Assembly: GCF_963966145.1 (NCBI RefSeq)
Contig: NC_091050.1
Coordinates: 19,034,001-19,098,000, forward strand
Reading direction: 5' to 3'
Length of the DNA: 64,000 bases
Source: Tenebrio molitor
Taxonomy: Eukaryota; Arthropoda; Insecta; Coleoptera; Tenebrionidae
Below the pieces are notes generated by a model that saw nothing but the letters and a program-made list of their open reading frames with translations, searched no databases and was not told where the DNA came from. Positions 32,247 to 43,859 of the stretch are shown piece by piece; the first letter of the stretch is position 1; every line of letters begins with the position of its first letter. A program made the translations under genes and the position numbers.

Positions 32247-32987
32247 ATACAGGCTGTTTTCTAAAAAACGCGGCAAACCGTAGCTCTGTTATTTATTGTC
32301 CGATTTTAATAAACTAAAGAAACAATACAATGGTTAAAAAAATACTACAAAACGGCTTTATTTTTTATATTTTTTTTCAACATTAACTGTTATGTCAAAT
32401 AAGTGTCACTTTGTTTTTTTAAATCGAAACATATATTTATATATTTTTAATATGGTAGAGAATTTTTTTCTGATTTCAATGATGTTAACACGTTGACTTT
32501 TGTGCAATAAAAATTCTAGAAAATTAAAAAAAACATATTACGTTACGTTTTATTAATGAATTAAAAAAAAAATCAAGCGCACCGTGGAAAACAATGACAA
32601 TGACAATACTTAAATGACATTATCCCTTTGACATTGTCACCCTTTTCCATGGCGCGCTTGATTTTTTTTTCAAATTCACTAATAAAACATCGTAACGTAA
32701 TAAAACTTTTTATTTATTTTGTTGAATTTTTATTGCACAAATGTCAACGTGTTAGACATCATTGAAATAAGAAAAAAATTCTCTACCAGATTAGAAATAA
32801 ATAAATATATGTTTCTATTTAAAAAAACAAAGTGACACTTATTTGATATAACAATTAATGTTGAAAAAAAAATCAAACCGTTTTGTAGTGTTTTTTTAAC
32901 CATTGTATCGCTTCTTTTGTTTATTAAAATAGGACAATAAATAAGGGAGCTACGGCTTGCGGCGTTTTTTAGGAAACAGCCTGTATA
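32247..32987. mobile_element. Giant foldback element, 740 bp, with palindromic centre
   Basis: The ends are ATACAGGCTGTTTTCTAAAAAA and its reverse complement. Arms of about 270 bp pair almost throughout; landmarks on both arms are GTAGCTC/GAGCTAC, AAGTGTCACTTTGTTTTTTT, GGTAGAGAATTTTTTTC and AACACGTTGAC. The middle (32540-32700) is a second inverted repeat with CAAGCGCACCGTGGAAAACA facing its complement GCGCGCTTG. That loop recurs alone at 27370-27470. No coding frame. TA at the outer edges may be target duplication. Confidence 0.85.
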
Positions 32988-33633
32988 ATTATGTTATATG
33001 TATTTAATGTTTATTTTTAAAATCCAGCTTTCTGCTTTTTAGCGATTTTCTTTAATTATTTGTCTATAACACATTTAAATAATCTTGCCGTTGTGCGATG
33101 TGCTGAGGCACCAATTAGTGTACAAGAATAGGTTCATGTCCTTCATTATTTTAGGTTTATTTTTTGATAAAATCTCTCACGTGCATGTGTTTTAATTTCC
33201 GTAAATTTTTCTCATTTCTGACTCATGCTTTTGTTGTTGTAATAACCCACGCGTTTGGGACTAGTGCTTATTTCCACCACAATAAAAGCATTCGTGAAAT
33301 AATTTATGCACTAGGGAAATTATAATCGAAAATTGAGGCTTGAACGCTAAACTAGACTTTTTTCATGAATATTCGACAAGAAAAACTTAAATCTACATAA
33401 GTTAATTTTTGATTTTTCTTTCAAGATTTGTGTCTCAGGATTCACATAATACGGACGGATAATTTCAAAACAAAATTTGCTGTTAGTAGTTGAACATTTA
33501 ATACTACGGTAAGTCCTCGAGGCTAACATTTCTCTTCTAAAATTTCAAACTACAGTTCATCCTTTGTGTTACACTGTTATGAAACTCTTTACAGAAAAAA
33601 TTCCTGGTATAATTTACGGAGAAAAATAGTTAT

Positions 33634-33757
33634 GTAAGATATAAGTGTAAAAAGTTATCCTTTATTGCACGAACGGGTTTAAAATACGACCGAGGTACGA
33701 GGGAGTATTTTAAAAGATGTGAGTGCAACAAAGGAACTTTTTACACGTATGTCTTAC
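33634..33757. repeat. Foldback element, 124 bp
   Basis: GTAAGATATAAGTGTAAAAA pairs with TTTTTACACGTATGTCTTAC, and CCTTTATTGCAC with GTGCAACAAAGG. The centre is ACGACCGAGGTACGAGGGAG. Confidence 0.65.
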
Positions 33758-33762
33758 AACAT

Positions 33763-34061
33763 TTTATCTACGATCCTGAGATTATCACACCGGTTTCAAC
33801 ATAAATTTGTATAAAATAATTCATTGGTTCAATATTTCATGAATAACCAAAGTCGTTTGAGAAGCACGTCGTTTAGCAACCTACTTCTAAACAATGTTTC
33901 CAACAAATTCGATTGTTGTATTCTGACAGTTCTGTGCCATAAAAGCGAGAAATCGTGCTCTAAAACTTTTAGAGAACGATTCCGTCAGTTTCTCTAAACG
34001 TCAACTTTGACAACGATTTTTAGTGCAAAAAGTGCCTACTTTTTACGCGATCGTAGATAAA
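33763..34061. mobile_element. Inverted-repeat element, 299 bp
   Basis: Starts TTTATCTACGATC and ends GATCGTAGATAAA. It follows the previous hairpin by 5 bp, and the same 13-mer appears alone at 27590. The interior has AAAACTTTTAGAGAACGATT and no coding frame. Confidence 0.6.
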
Positions 34062-35010
34062 CAAATTTAAATTCTTAGTAGAAAATCAAAAAAATGTATT
34101 TGAAATCGACATTTTAAAATCTAAACGTTATTTAAGTTGTACTGAAAAAATCAAAGTAAACGAATTTCCTAAAAAAGATGTTGAAAGAGTCTCAATGACT
34201 TGAAACAGATTAGTCTGTAAGACCTACCCCATAGCGCTATGGTGATATTTTTTATTTTTGTCAACTGATAGCAAAACAACCAAAATATCGAACAAGTTTA
34301 TGAAATGTTAAAATTCGGCGTTCTGTGTTTTCAAATCGACTGGGAACAATTATTTCATGTTAACGCGACACCCTCACACCTCACCGATGACCGCAAAGTT
34401 GAATGAACTTAATTATGAAATTTCGTAGTACATTATTTTTTATTCTAGTTGTTGTGGATAATTTTTTCAAATAATCAATCTTGAAAATTACTCATTTTAT
34501 TCTTGTCTGTGACTAATGAAATCAAAACTAGGAGAAGTTAACTTCAGCCCGTGACTTAAAACCTGTTGCCAACTTCAAACCGGGGCTAAAGACACTTTTA
34601 CTCACGGTTTGTGAAGGCGCGATTATCAATTAGCGCCACCCATATTAATACGTTAAATGACATTTTAATTAGAAGAGTAGAAAAAATCTTTTTTGAAATC
34701 ACTAACTTCAAAATAACATTTCGCAAACGCAACAGTTAACCGCGAACGTAGATTTCGCACACTATTGCTTCAAAATCATTCAAAAAGCATTGGCCTTTTT
34801 TAAAATAATTTGACTTGATAATAATAAAATCTGCTTTACAAAACGTCATTTCTTCAATTTGGATGTTGAAATTTTCGAAAGAATGAAAATAAATCGCTAT
34901 TAATTCGATTGACACTTGGGCAAGCGCCATCTACTCACTAAATTGGAAACTATTGGAAATAATTTTAAAAGGCTAATTTTCCTTTTTGAAAAATATTGTA
35001 CAAACCTCGA

Positions 35011-35112
35011 TGCGCGAAGACGTATTCGACACATTCGCGCAAAGGAAGCACTCGCTCCTTCGTCGCTTGTGCCTCAAATAATGCGCTCATGTGCGAAAAA
35101 TGTCTTCTCGCA
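35011..35112. repeat. Foldback element, 102 bp
   Basis: TGCGCGAAGACGTATTCGAC pairs imperfectly with the right arm ending GAAAAATGTCTTCTCGCA. The centre is GAAGCACTCGCTCCTTCGTC. Confidence 0.6.
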
Positions 35113-35620
35113 CTCGGTTCGTAAATAACTATTACATTAGTTTTTCATTAATAATAAGAAAAAATCAAAACCAAAAACATCACTTTTGTGTTGTGAAACA
35201 TCTAAATACATCATTGCTTCATTTAAAATTATCAGTGGCAAATTTGCAACTTTTTAATTTACTTCTCCAGGAACTGGCACTGGAAATTCCTATTTTATTT
35301 TTATTTTGACAATTTACGTGTCAGTTTGAAAGTTTTATTGTAAACGAAAATTACTAGTATATTATAAATAGTAATACCGGGATATCAAAAATTATCTTGG
35401 TCAAAGGTGGTCATGAATTTTCAAATAATTGTCGAAGCTTTGTGTCAAATCATTTTTTGAATGTGCGATTAGAGCAAGACGCGAGTTGCACGTTTATTAC
35501 AATAGCGACGTCAGATTTTATAGTGAGGCTAAAAAAAATATTCTCTGTATGAATTGATATAACATACTCGGGTGTTTTCTATTTCTAAAGGAACAATTTT
35601 TTCACATATTATATCCCAAG

Positions 35621-35823
35621 TGCAAAATTTTTTATCGGAAATTTTTTTACTAATGAACGAAAACATCCATAAATGAGGTCAGAAGACCAATTATTATTAG
35701 CAAATAAGAGCACGAGACAAAGTCGAGGGCTTTTATTTGATAATAATAATTGGTCTTCTGACCGAATAATATATGGATGTTTGAGTTCATTAGCAAAAAA
35801 ATTTCCGATATTAAAATTTTGCA
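35621..35823. repeat. Foldback element with about 90 bp arms
   Basis: The arms include TGCAAAATTTTTTATCGGAA, GGTCAGAAGACCAATTATTA and ATTTGCTAATAATAATTGGT-type complements. Both arms are close to identical over about 90 bp, around a loop with AGAGCACGAGACAAAGTCGA. Very strong hairpin potential. Confidence 0.8.
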
Positions 35824-35829
35824 CGAGGG

Positions 35830-38800
35830 GTATACGGCTGATTATTCCCCGAATAGAATGAAACTAAACGCATTATTTCCAATCCTTTTTATTCAAAATA
35901 ATTTATTTAAAAAAAATCAGGTACCGACATTTGGGTGCTAAACACATGAAGGAAATAATCAAAGGTATTTTATTATTGTTTGGATTTCGATTTTATTTCA
36001 CATATATTGCTCCAAATAAATGACAAATATCCTTCATTCTTTTCAGATATGTATTTACAAACATTTTCATTTATTTCCCACATTTGTGTACATTTGCATT
36101 CACAACCAATAGTTTAACATTGCACAATCGCATGCAAATACCGGTGTCGGTATTAATTCGATCGGGGCGTGTTTGCGCATCAAAAAATTTAATTAAAAAT
36201 ATAATTTAGGATTATAAAATTATCCCGCAAGGATCCATTCGACGCAGATCGTTACTCGAGTTTATATTCATTATAGTAATGGATATTTGAATCTTTCTGG
36301 GTCACCCTCTTCAATATCGTACGTATTAATATCATATCGCTCCCTCTACCTTACGTAACCAAAGACTCAATTTCCGAATTTTAGCCGTGCATCGGCTATA
36401 AAAACTTTCATTGCATCTCTATTGAATATCAATACCTGCTCACGTTTCATTTACGAGGTTTTCACAGAGTTTTATTGAAATGGTACTTTGATCCGTTGAT
36501 ATTTTCATTCGACGATAATATTTTTCCGACATTAAAACCGTAATCACCTGCCGCGAACGATATTATTCTATCGATTTTATGACTAACCTGCTGCGGTATG
36601 TCTGATGAAATTAACACACTCATAAAATATGTTATTAGGTTAAAATAGGTTTTGGTAATGAATAAATTGAATGTTTTCATTAATGCGTCAACACTTGCGG
36701 GTACTGATTTTTTTAACTCTCTTTAAAACAGTCATTAATTTTTCATCAGTTAAACCAGAAATCTTTATGGTTTCCTTTGTTCAGAATGCTCCTTCTTTCT
36801 AAATCTAACAACATTTCCTTTTTTTTCAGATTAAAAATAACAAAACGATTCTTCTTGTACCGCAAGATGATATTATAACGTTTACTTCGATTGTGGGTTC
36901 GTCAATTTAAAGAAACTTGTAGAAAACAATAACAACCTCAAATAACTAACTCTGTTATGTCCATTATCTGTCTGTTTATTTGGATGCCAACCCTGTCGCG
37001 AACATTCCAGGTAGGCCTCAGCGCTTCGAGGTGAATCATGAGTCATGACTCATCGCGCCTTCGGAACTGATGACATAACCTGCTGATCCAATCTCAAAGC
37101 TTGTTTTTTCGAAAAAAAAACAAATACTTTGCCCGTTCAGTCAGTAATATTTGGGGAAAAAAAGTAGAAACTTAATGTCTTATGGACCATTGAATCTGAT
37201 TCGTATTTTCTCGATTTTTAGGATAAAATCCCTGCAAAACGAGCTCGTTGTGAGCTTTTAAGTAACAAATTCTGGAAGTTAGATGACGTGATTCCGAACA
37301 GGTAATAATTGGTCGATTTCTTTGTTGTTGTCACGTTGCAAATTCAGCTTCTTTGTATCTTTTGTGATGCGATCCTATTAAAACGGCACACGTAATAATG
37401 ATTGATCACAAAAACGGAACAATCTAATTAAAAATCGTGTTTTAAAAATAATGTGACGTACAATCGTTATTTCTATTTTTATCGGGTTCGATCTAAGAGT
37501 GAGCCACATGAAACTTAATTAACGTTGATAAAGTGTAACGTCGTTAACGCGTTTCGAGCTTACGGAAAACTGAAACTTGATGAATGCTATAAGTAAATCT
37601 ATTTTGACACAATTAGGGTGGCCTTAGCTGTGGAAGTAAAACTCGACAAAATTTGAGTAGAATGAATTTTCTTGATTAAGAAGCGATTCGCTAAATGGGC
37701 CTGTAAAAGAGGTATAAATTGTCTCTTATCGCCAATAAATCAGCTTGAAGCTGGATGAAGCTGGGAACTATCTAATCATGACGATTTTTCCACTTCGCTT
37801 CTTCTTCTTATCGATTCTATGGGAAAGTAAAACCTGTTGTCGAATACCAAATTGGATACGTCCATTTTCTTAACGCTTCTAAGAACGTTCGGAGACAATC
37901 TAAAATTTTACCAGGATGTCACTCCACTTGATTTTTTGTAATTGTACTTTTTATGCAGAGCTTTCAGTGATCTAATAAATGTTATACATTATTGTAGCTT
38001 TGTATGTCGATATTTATTAGTAGGTTCGTAAATAGAATAGTTCAATGTCAATATGAGTCTTCTGAAAGGTACAACTTTTTCAGCGATGGGAAATATTTTA
38101 CTTAAAAGACAAAAGTTAATTTCCGACGAACCAAGTGTGACAAAGGAGGAAGGAAGGTTTGGAAAATATATACCTAAGAAATCGTGACTGAGGTGAAAGG
38201 AAAATTTCGTGTAATAAAGCTCTCTCTGGTTTTCCACAGATTCTTGAAACGCCAAAGGGGAAAATGCGCACTATTCGGCTTTGTTAGTTAAAAGTTACGT
38301 AAAACTGAAGTCACTGAAACAAGTGTTTGGAAGAGTTTGCCGAAATTAAACCGGTACTGATAATTTTCCGGCTAAATGTTTCCAATGAAAGCTGATTCAA
38401 ACATTTGGTGGAAATGGCGTCGGTTTAAATCATTTTCATACAAATGCGGTGAATTTACCAGAACTGTAGTGAAATTTGGAGAATTTCAGCTTGGATTACT
38501 TTTCATGTTTTCGGGGAAAAAATGCTTTCAGATATGAATCACGCAGAAAACTTCCCCAACAGTTTATCGAAATATCATCGAAACATTCATTGTAACGAGC
38601 GATAAGAAAAATTGTGGTTATGTTATGTTTGTTCACACCATAGAGTTAACATTTGTTGCACAACTTTTTTAATGTCGTAGAAACAGTTTCTTTTTTCCAA
38701 ATTGGTGAGTCCGAATCAGTGATTCCCACGAGCAGCGGAAAGAATTATCCGAAATAAAGAGGTTCCCTGCCGTACCGGTCTCCATCAAATGTTTTGTTAA

Positions 38801-39700
38801 TGTGATTAAGGCGGATTCAGACGGCCTTAATAAAATCCGACGAACGTGTGTTCCGAAAGTAATTTATCACGAATAAAATACGAGGTTCACCCTTAAATAC
38901 AATTATGAGTCGATGTAGCGAAAGTAACACGTAGCGAGTCGATGGCTTTGATTTTAGCATAGCTTCGAACCGGAACGGCCCTTTTAAGCTCGAACCGGAG
39001 AATACCTGCGCAATAAATTTTAATAAATCGCGAACGACAGAAGCAGGGGCGGAAAAGCAGAAAATTGACCATGAAAATTTCACCGGCATCGGTTTTGTAT
39101 TTTAATTAACCTGGAAAAACAGGTGGAAAATTCCTGAGGCCTGTCGCGTCGGACGTCTCGTATTTTCAAATTTTTCACTCGTAAATTTCCCGGATAATGT
39201 TTTTAGAGCCTACTTTGTCGCGCTATATATCACTTATTATGACCGGGCGCTCGGTCACGTTACCACAACTAGCGCCGCCCTCCTCGGGGACGGTGTAATG
39301 ATCGGGAATTCCCCCGAATGTTTGGAGATACATAAATTAAAGGTGGCATCTACGACCCGCAGATAACTTGTCTCTAATGCGGATAAGCATTCCCCAAAGA
39401 CGCAACTATTCCCACCAAACTGATATTACGGCAGCAACTCGGGGAAATCTCTGGTGAGATAATATGTTCGTCGACGACATCTTCATACAAATTTCATTTT
39501 GTTTATTGGAAATGCAATCTGCTCGTGATGTACGGTTCTGTCATGCACGGAGTCCTCCTCCGGATTACTTTCAACTTTACGACCTTCGCCCAAAAATATA
39601 AATGGAGGGAAACGGTTCTGATTTGTTTATGATGGTCTATCCGGCTCAGGTCAGTGATTGATTGAAAAGTTTTTGAAGCACTGTATTTATCATTATCAAT
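35830..39700. other. Repeat-poor noncoding stretch, possible regulatory DNA
   Basis: Almost 4 kb without recognised repeats, and less AT-rich in parts than its surroundings. At 36131 is a POU-octamer-like ATGCAAAT, and around 39240-39320 is a GC-rich patch (AGCGCCGCCCTCCTCGGGGA). No exon supported. The contrast with flanking transposon-rich DNA could mean conserved noncoding sequence. Confidence 0.3.
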
Positions 39701-40013
39701 CATATGATTTTGTATTGTATCAGGAATAGGGTTTTAATAGAATTATTGTTTACGCAGTATTAATGTATCAATAAACTGCATAACAGTACGTTGGAGTTCA
39801 TATTACAAAAAGAATAGTAAATAGCAACAAATATAAATGATAGCGAGAAGAGAGATTTTCTTTTCTTCTCTATGAAATCGTCAAGTTGGTATTTATTAAA
39901 AAAACTAATTGTGAGAGTGGAATAATAAATTGGTGTAACATGAGAATGGGAGAATTTGCAGAATAAAGGAAAGAATAGGGAAAAAAAATAAGAAGTTGGT
40001 GATAGGCAGAATA

Positions 40014-40200
40014 TAGCCTAAGGGAGTCCGTTTCGGCTCAGGGACGCGAGGGTCGCGGGTTCGATTCCGACCCAGGGCGAAATTTAAAAAAAAAGGCTAT
40101 ATTCTGTCTCGTGATTCGGAAGTCACGTTAAGCCATTGGTCCCGGTCTATTGAGTTGGTCATCATGCCCCTCATAGATTTGTAAACCAGTCCTAGACTGT
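40014..40200 (+). mobile_element. tRNA-derived SINE-like sequence
   Basis: The B-box GGTTCGATTCC (40058-40068) is a perfect pol III match. TAGCCTAAGGG (40014-40024) is a passable A-box about 34 bp upstream. The body continues AAGTCACGTTAAGCCATTGG, TCCCGGTCTATTGAGT. A 14-base inverted pair, AGAATATAGCCT and AGGCTATATTCT, encloses the tRNA-like head. No acceptor stem folds properly, so it is not a working tRNA gene. It lies about 400 bp upstream of a retrotransposon ORF. Confidence 0.65.
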
Positions 40201-40573
40201 GTAACAAATTTTATCTTAGACGATGATAATGGGATACATTTAGGAAGTGAAAGAAGATGAAGGGAAAAAATAGAAATGAAATTAAATATTTAAAGATATA
40301 GAAAGATAACATGACCCTGTATGTTGGAATAATACAACAGAAAACTTTAACCAGCGTTGCGAATGAGTATCCTAAAAAAAAATATAAAGGAACAAGGAGA
40401 GATATTAAGAATTTTTAGAACTGAATATAAAAGTAAGAAAAAAAAGCTGAAAAGAAAAAAACATAGAACACAAGAAGTATAATGCAAATGCATTATAATT
40501 AATTATTATTAATGCTTCTCGTCTGGTTAACGTCTCAAATTCTATTAAATTAAACAAAAGGGAAATTAGAAAT

Positions 40574-42364
40574 ATGAAACGGAAATTATATAAACAAAGA
40601 AAGTCAGCATTAACATCGGAAATACTATCTCGTCCATTTAGTGTAGAAGAGATGCAAGAAGTAGGTAAAACACTGAAGAACAGAAAAGCTGCGGGTTTTG
40701 ACGGCATCTATCCTGAATTCATAAAACACCTGGGACCAATAGGTTTAAACTGGCTTAGGTCTTTTTTTAATGACATAGTTTCAACAGGTAAAATACCAAA
40801 TGAATTCAAGAAAGCAAAAGTTATTGCCATACTAAAACCCGGAAAACCCGCCAATGAAGCTTCGAGTTACAGACCAATCTCTCTACTCAGCGTATGTCAT
40901 AAATTTTTGGAAAAGCTTATCTACAATAGAATTTCACCAATAATAGAAGAACATCTTCCAATAGAGCAAGCAGGTTTTAGACCAAACAGAAATTGCTGTG
41001 ACCAGGTGCTGGCCCTAACATCTTATATCGAATCTGGCTTTCAAAAACGTCTAAAGACTGGAGTTGTTTTTGTTGATCTCACCGCAGCCTACGACACCGT
41101 CTGGAAAGATGGACTAATACATAAATTGTATAATGTAATACCTTGTGGAAAAATGGTCTCACTCTTAGAAGATATGTTGTCTAACCGTCAATTCAGGGTT
41201 TTCGTTGAAGACAAAAGCAGTAAATTTCGATTTCTCAACAATGGTTTACCTCAAGGCTCAGTATTGTCACCAATCTTATTTAATTTATATACAAGTGATT
41301 TACCCCCAACAAATTCCCGAAAATTCATCTATGCTGACGACCTAGCAATGGCTTACCAACATCAGAATTTTGAAAATGTAGAAAACCGGCTGTCAGAAGA
41401 TTTAATACCTTTGAATAAATATTTCACAAAATGGCGACTTTGCCCAAATCCTCAAAAGACAGAAGTTTGCTGTTTCCATCTCGTAAACAACCAGAAAAAT
41501 AGAAAACTGAAAGTAGTCTTTAACGAAACTACAATTAAGCATAATTATTCTCCGACATATCTAGGAGTAACTCTTGATTCATCTCTAACCTTCAAATTAC
41601 ACATCGAAAAGTTACGACAGAAACTGAAAACGAGAAACAACATTATACATAAACTCGCAGGCACAAGTTGGGGAGCGAATGCACACACTTTACGTATCAC
41701 AGGACTAGCTCTAGTATATTCAACGGCAGAATATTGTTGCCCTGTCTGGAAGAACAGTGCACACGTGAACAAAATAGATGCTCAATTGAATACCACACTT
41801 CGAATAATAACGGGTACTTTAAAATCTACTCCAACACCATGGCTACATGTCCTAGCGCACATTATTCCGTACGATATTAGAAGAAAATACGTAACAAAAC
41901 GAATTTGGGATAAATTTCAAAATTCACCGAACATGTACTCCATAACACAAGACATGGCAAATTTACCACCCTTTAGATTAAAATCGCGTAAACCACTTTG
42001 GAAAGAAGAATTTCTCATGGAACCATTTTCCAAATCTGACTATTGGAAAGCAGCCTGGCAAGACGTAGATATTTTCAATAAAAATCTAATTGAGGATCCT
42101 ACAAAACAACTTCCGGGATTTGACCTACCTAGGAAAATCTGGTGTAAATTAAATCGTTTTAGAACCGGGCATGGCAAATGCAATAATATGTTGTTTCACT
42201 GGAACATTCGTGAAAACCCTTCTTGTGAATGCGGTGCAGAAAAAGAAACAATCCAACACATTGTGGAAGAATGTCCCCTTACTAAATTCCAGCAAGGTTT
42301 CTCCAAACTACATCTACTTACCGAAGACGCCCTAAATTGGCTACAACAAATTAAAAACATATAA
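40574..42364 (+). mobile_element. Non-LTR retrotransposon reverse transcriptase ORF (Jockey-like)
   Basis: An uninterrupted 596-codon frame encodes a reverse transcriptase: KNRKAAGFDGIYPEFIKHLG, SYRPISLLSVCHKFLEKLIY, VVFVDLTAAYDTVW (catalytic Asp), GLPQGSVLSPILFNLY, FIYADDLAMA (YADD box), then SPTYLGVTLD and a C-terminal Cys/His stretch CECGAEKETIQHIVEECP. No endonuclease domain lies in frame upstream, so the copy is 5' truncated or its ORF is interrupted there. Upstream DNA is A-rich. The 3' side has a (TA)n run at 42421-42438 and AATAAA near 42447. An intact ORF implies a fairly recent insertion. The clade call is by general resemblance. Confidence 0.9.
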
Positions 42365-42420
42365 TTTACCATAATTATTTTATGAATTTCGAATTTTAAT
42401 TGTAATTTTCTTCATACGAA

Positions 42421-42438
42421 TATATATATATATATATC
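42421..42438 (+). repeat. (TA)n microsatellite after the retrotransposon ORF
   Basis: About nine TA units lie 57 bp past the RT stop codon, just before ACAATAAAG. Simple repeats at the 3' end are common in non-LTR elements, so this may mark the element's tail. Confidence 0.6.
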
Positions 42439-42791
42439 AGAAAACAATAAAGAAAAAATGCCTGGTCGAAAAGATATTAAAAATTACATGTTACTACAGT
42501 GAAGAAATATAGGCGTAGGAAGGGCAGCAACTACTTACGAAACGAAACTAGAACTAGAAACTAGGCAGACGAAAAAGAATTAATAAGAGCAAAAAAAAAA
42601 TACATACATAAAAATAAAATAAAAGAAAAAAATTGTTAAATTTAATTTCTTAGTATTATGATGAGTATAGTATATTGTCCAACGAGCGTGTAATGATGGC
42701 TGTTACACGCGAGTAACATACGATGCATTTCCTACGCTGTAAAAGTGACGTCATTTTCACTATCAAAATTCATTTATTATTTATTTGTATT

Positions 42792-43298
42792 AGGGCCGGT
42801 TTCACCAACGTGAGTTAAATTTAACTATAGATTAAAATATACGAAAACATTGTTTTCTTTATACCATACTGTTATTAGGATTTATCAGTACTCAATGCTT
42901 GATTGATATGATACCTATAACAGACTAGGCCGTTATTCAAAATTATCAGACCGAGGCCGTTATTTTTGCTACCGTTGCTACGGTTACGGCATAGATGACA
43001 ACTAAATTTAATTTTTGAAGTAAAGAGAAATGTCAGTCTTACAAATAAATCATCGTTAAATGTTAAGTATTATTGGTATAAAGAAAACTATAAAACAACA
43101 TACGGCCGATATGGATATAACAGACTCGGTTGATTATAAAATCTCGGCTCCGCCTCGATTTTACAATACCTCAACCATGTCTGTTATATAACCCATATCG
43201 GCCTAATACCGTTATATACTATATAACAATAGGTAACTAAAGTAACGAAGCATTTTAACCTACAGTTAACGTTAACTGGCGTTGGTAAAGTCGGCCCT
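42792..43298. mobile_element. TIR element AGGGCCGG (507 bp) with inner inverted repeats
   Basis: The left end AGGGCCGGTTTCACCAACG, then AGTTAAATTTAACT, faces the right end AGTTAACGTTAACTGGCG, then TTGGTAAAGTCGGCCCT. Inside is a second inverted pair, GTTTTCTTTATACCA and TGGTATAAAGAAAAC, and inside that a palindromic stretch with GATATGGATATAACAGACTC. Three nested levels of symmetry and no coding frame. Confidence 0.8.
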
Positions 43299-43304
43299 TG
43301 CTGT

Positions 43305-43755
43305 ATTATAAAATAATTATGACATATGAACATTGAAAATGCAACCCACAATACATTTCCAAAGTTAACGTCGATCTTTATTTTTTGATTTAAAAAAACA
43401 TAATAAAACAAGGTTAGGTGTGCAGCTTCGTAAATTTTGACATGAACGTCATTCGCTTGGTTAAATAAAATTGTGAAAAAACGAAGAGTTTTTGGGAAAA
43501 TGTTTACTGTCTGCATAAACGCTCAAGGACAGAAGCATTTTTATTACATTCGCCATAGATCAGAATCATGTCTGTTTTCTTAACTTTTTCGTAAATGTCA
43601 GTTGTGACAAATAAAATTATTGGAATGAAAGCCATCAGGGATTCATAATTTCATTTTAAAACAATATGATATTTAAAATAGTCAAGTTAACTTTAGAAAT
43701 GTATTGTGGGTTGCATTTTCGATTCCGCCAGGCTCATTATCACTCGTGAAATACC
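43305..43755. mobile_element. TIR family C, copy 1
   Basis: GAAAATGCAACCCACAATAC lies at the left and GTATTGTGGGTTGCATTTTC at the right, with internal AAAACGAAGAGTTTTTGGGA, CTGCATAAACGC and AGCATTTTTATTACA shared with 55171-55980. The far left end is more decayed than the right end (GGCTCATTATCACTCGTGAA). It abuts the AGGGCCGG element. Confidence 0.75.
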
Positions 43756-43859
43756 CTGTATTATGGCAACTTAATATTCTGTGCCATAATTTGTTAATGC
43801 AATTTTACGATTAGTCACCAACAATTTATATGGAAAAAAATTAAGAAACTGTTATGAAA

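Noticed and set aside
40014..40085. Possible functional tRNA gene
   Set aside because: Good B-box, but no paired acceptor stem or standard anticodon arm; fits a SINE better.
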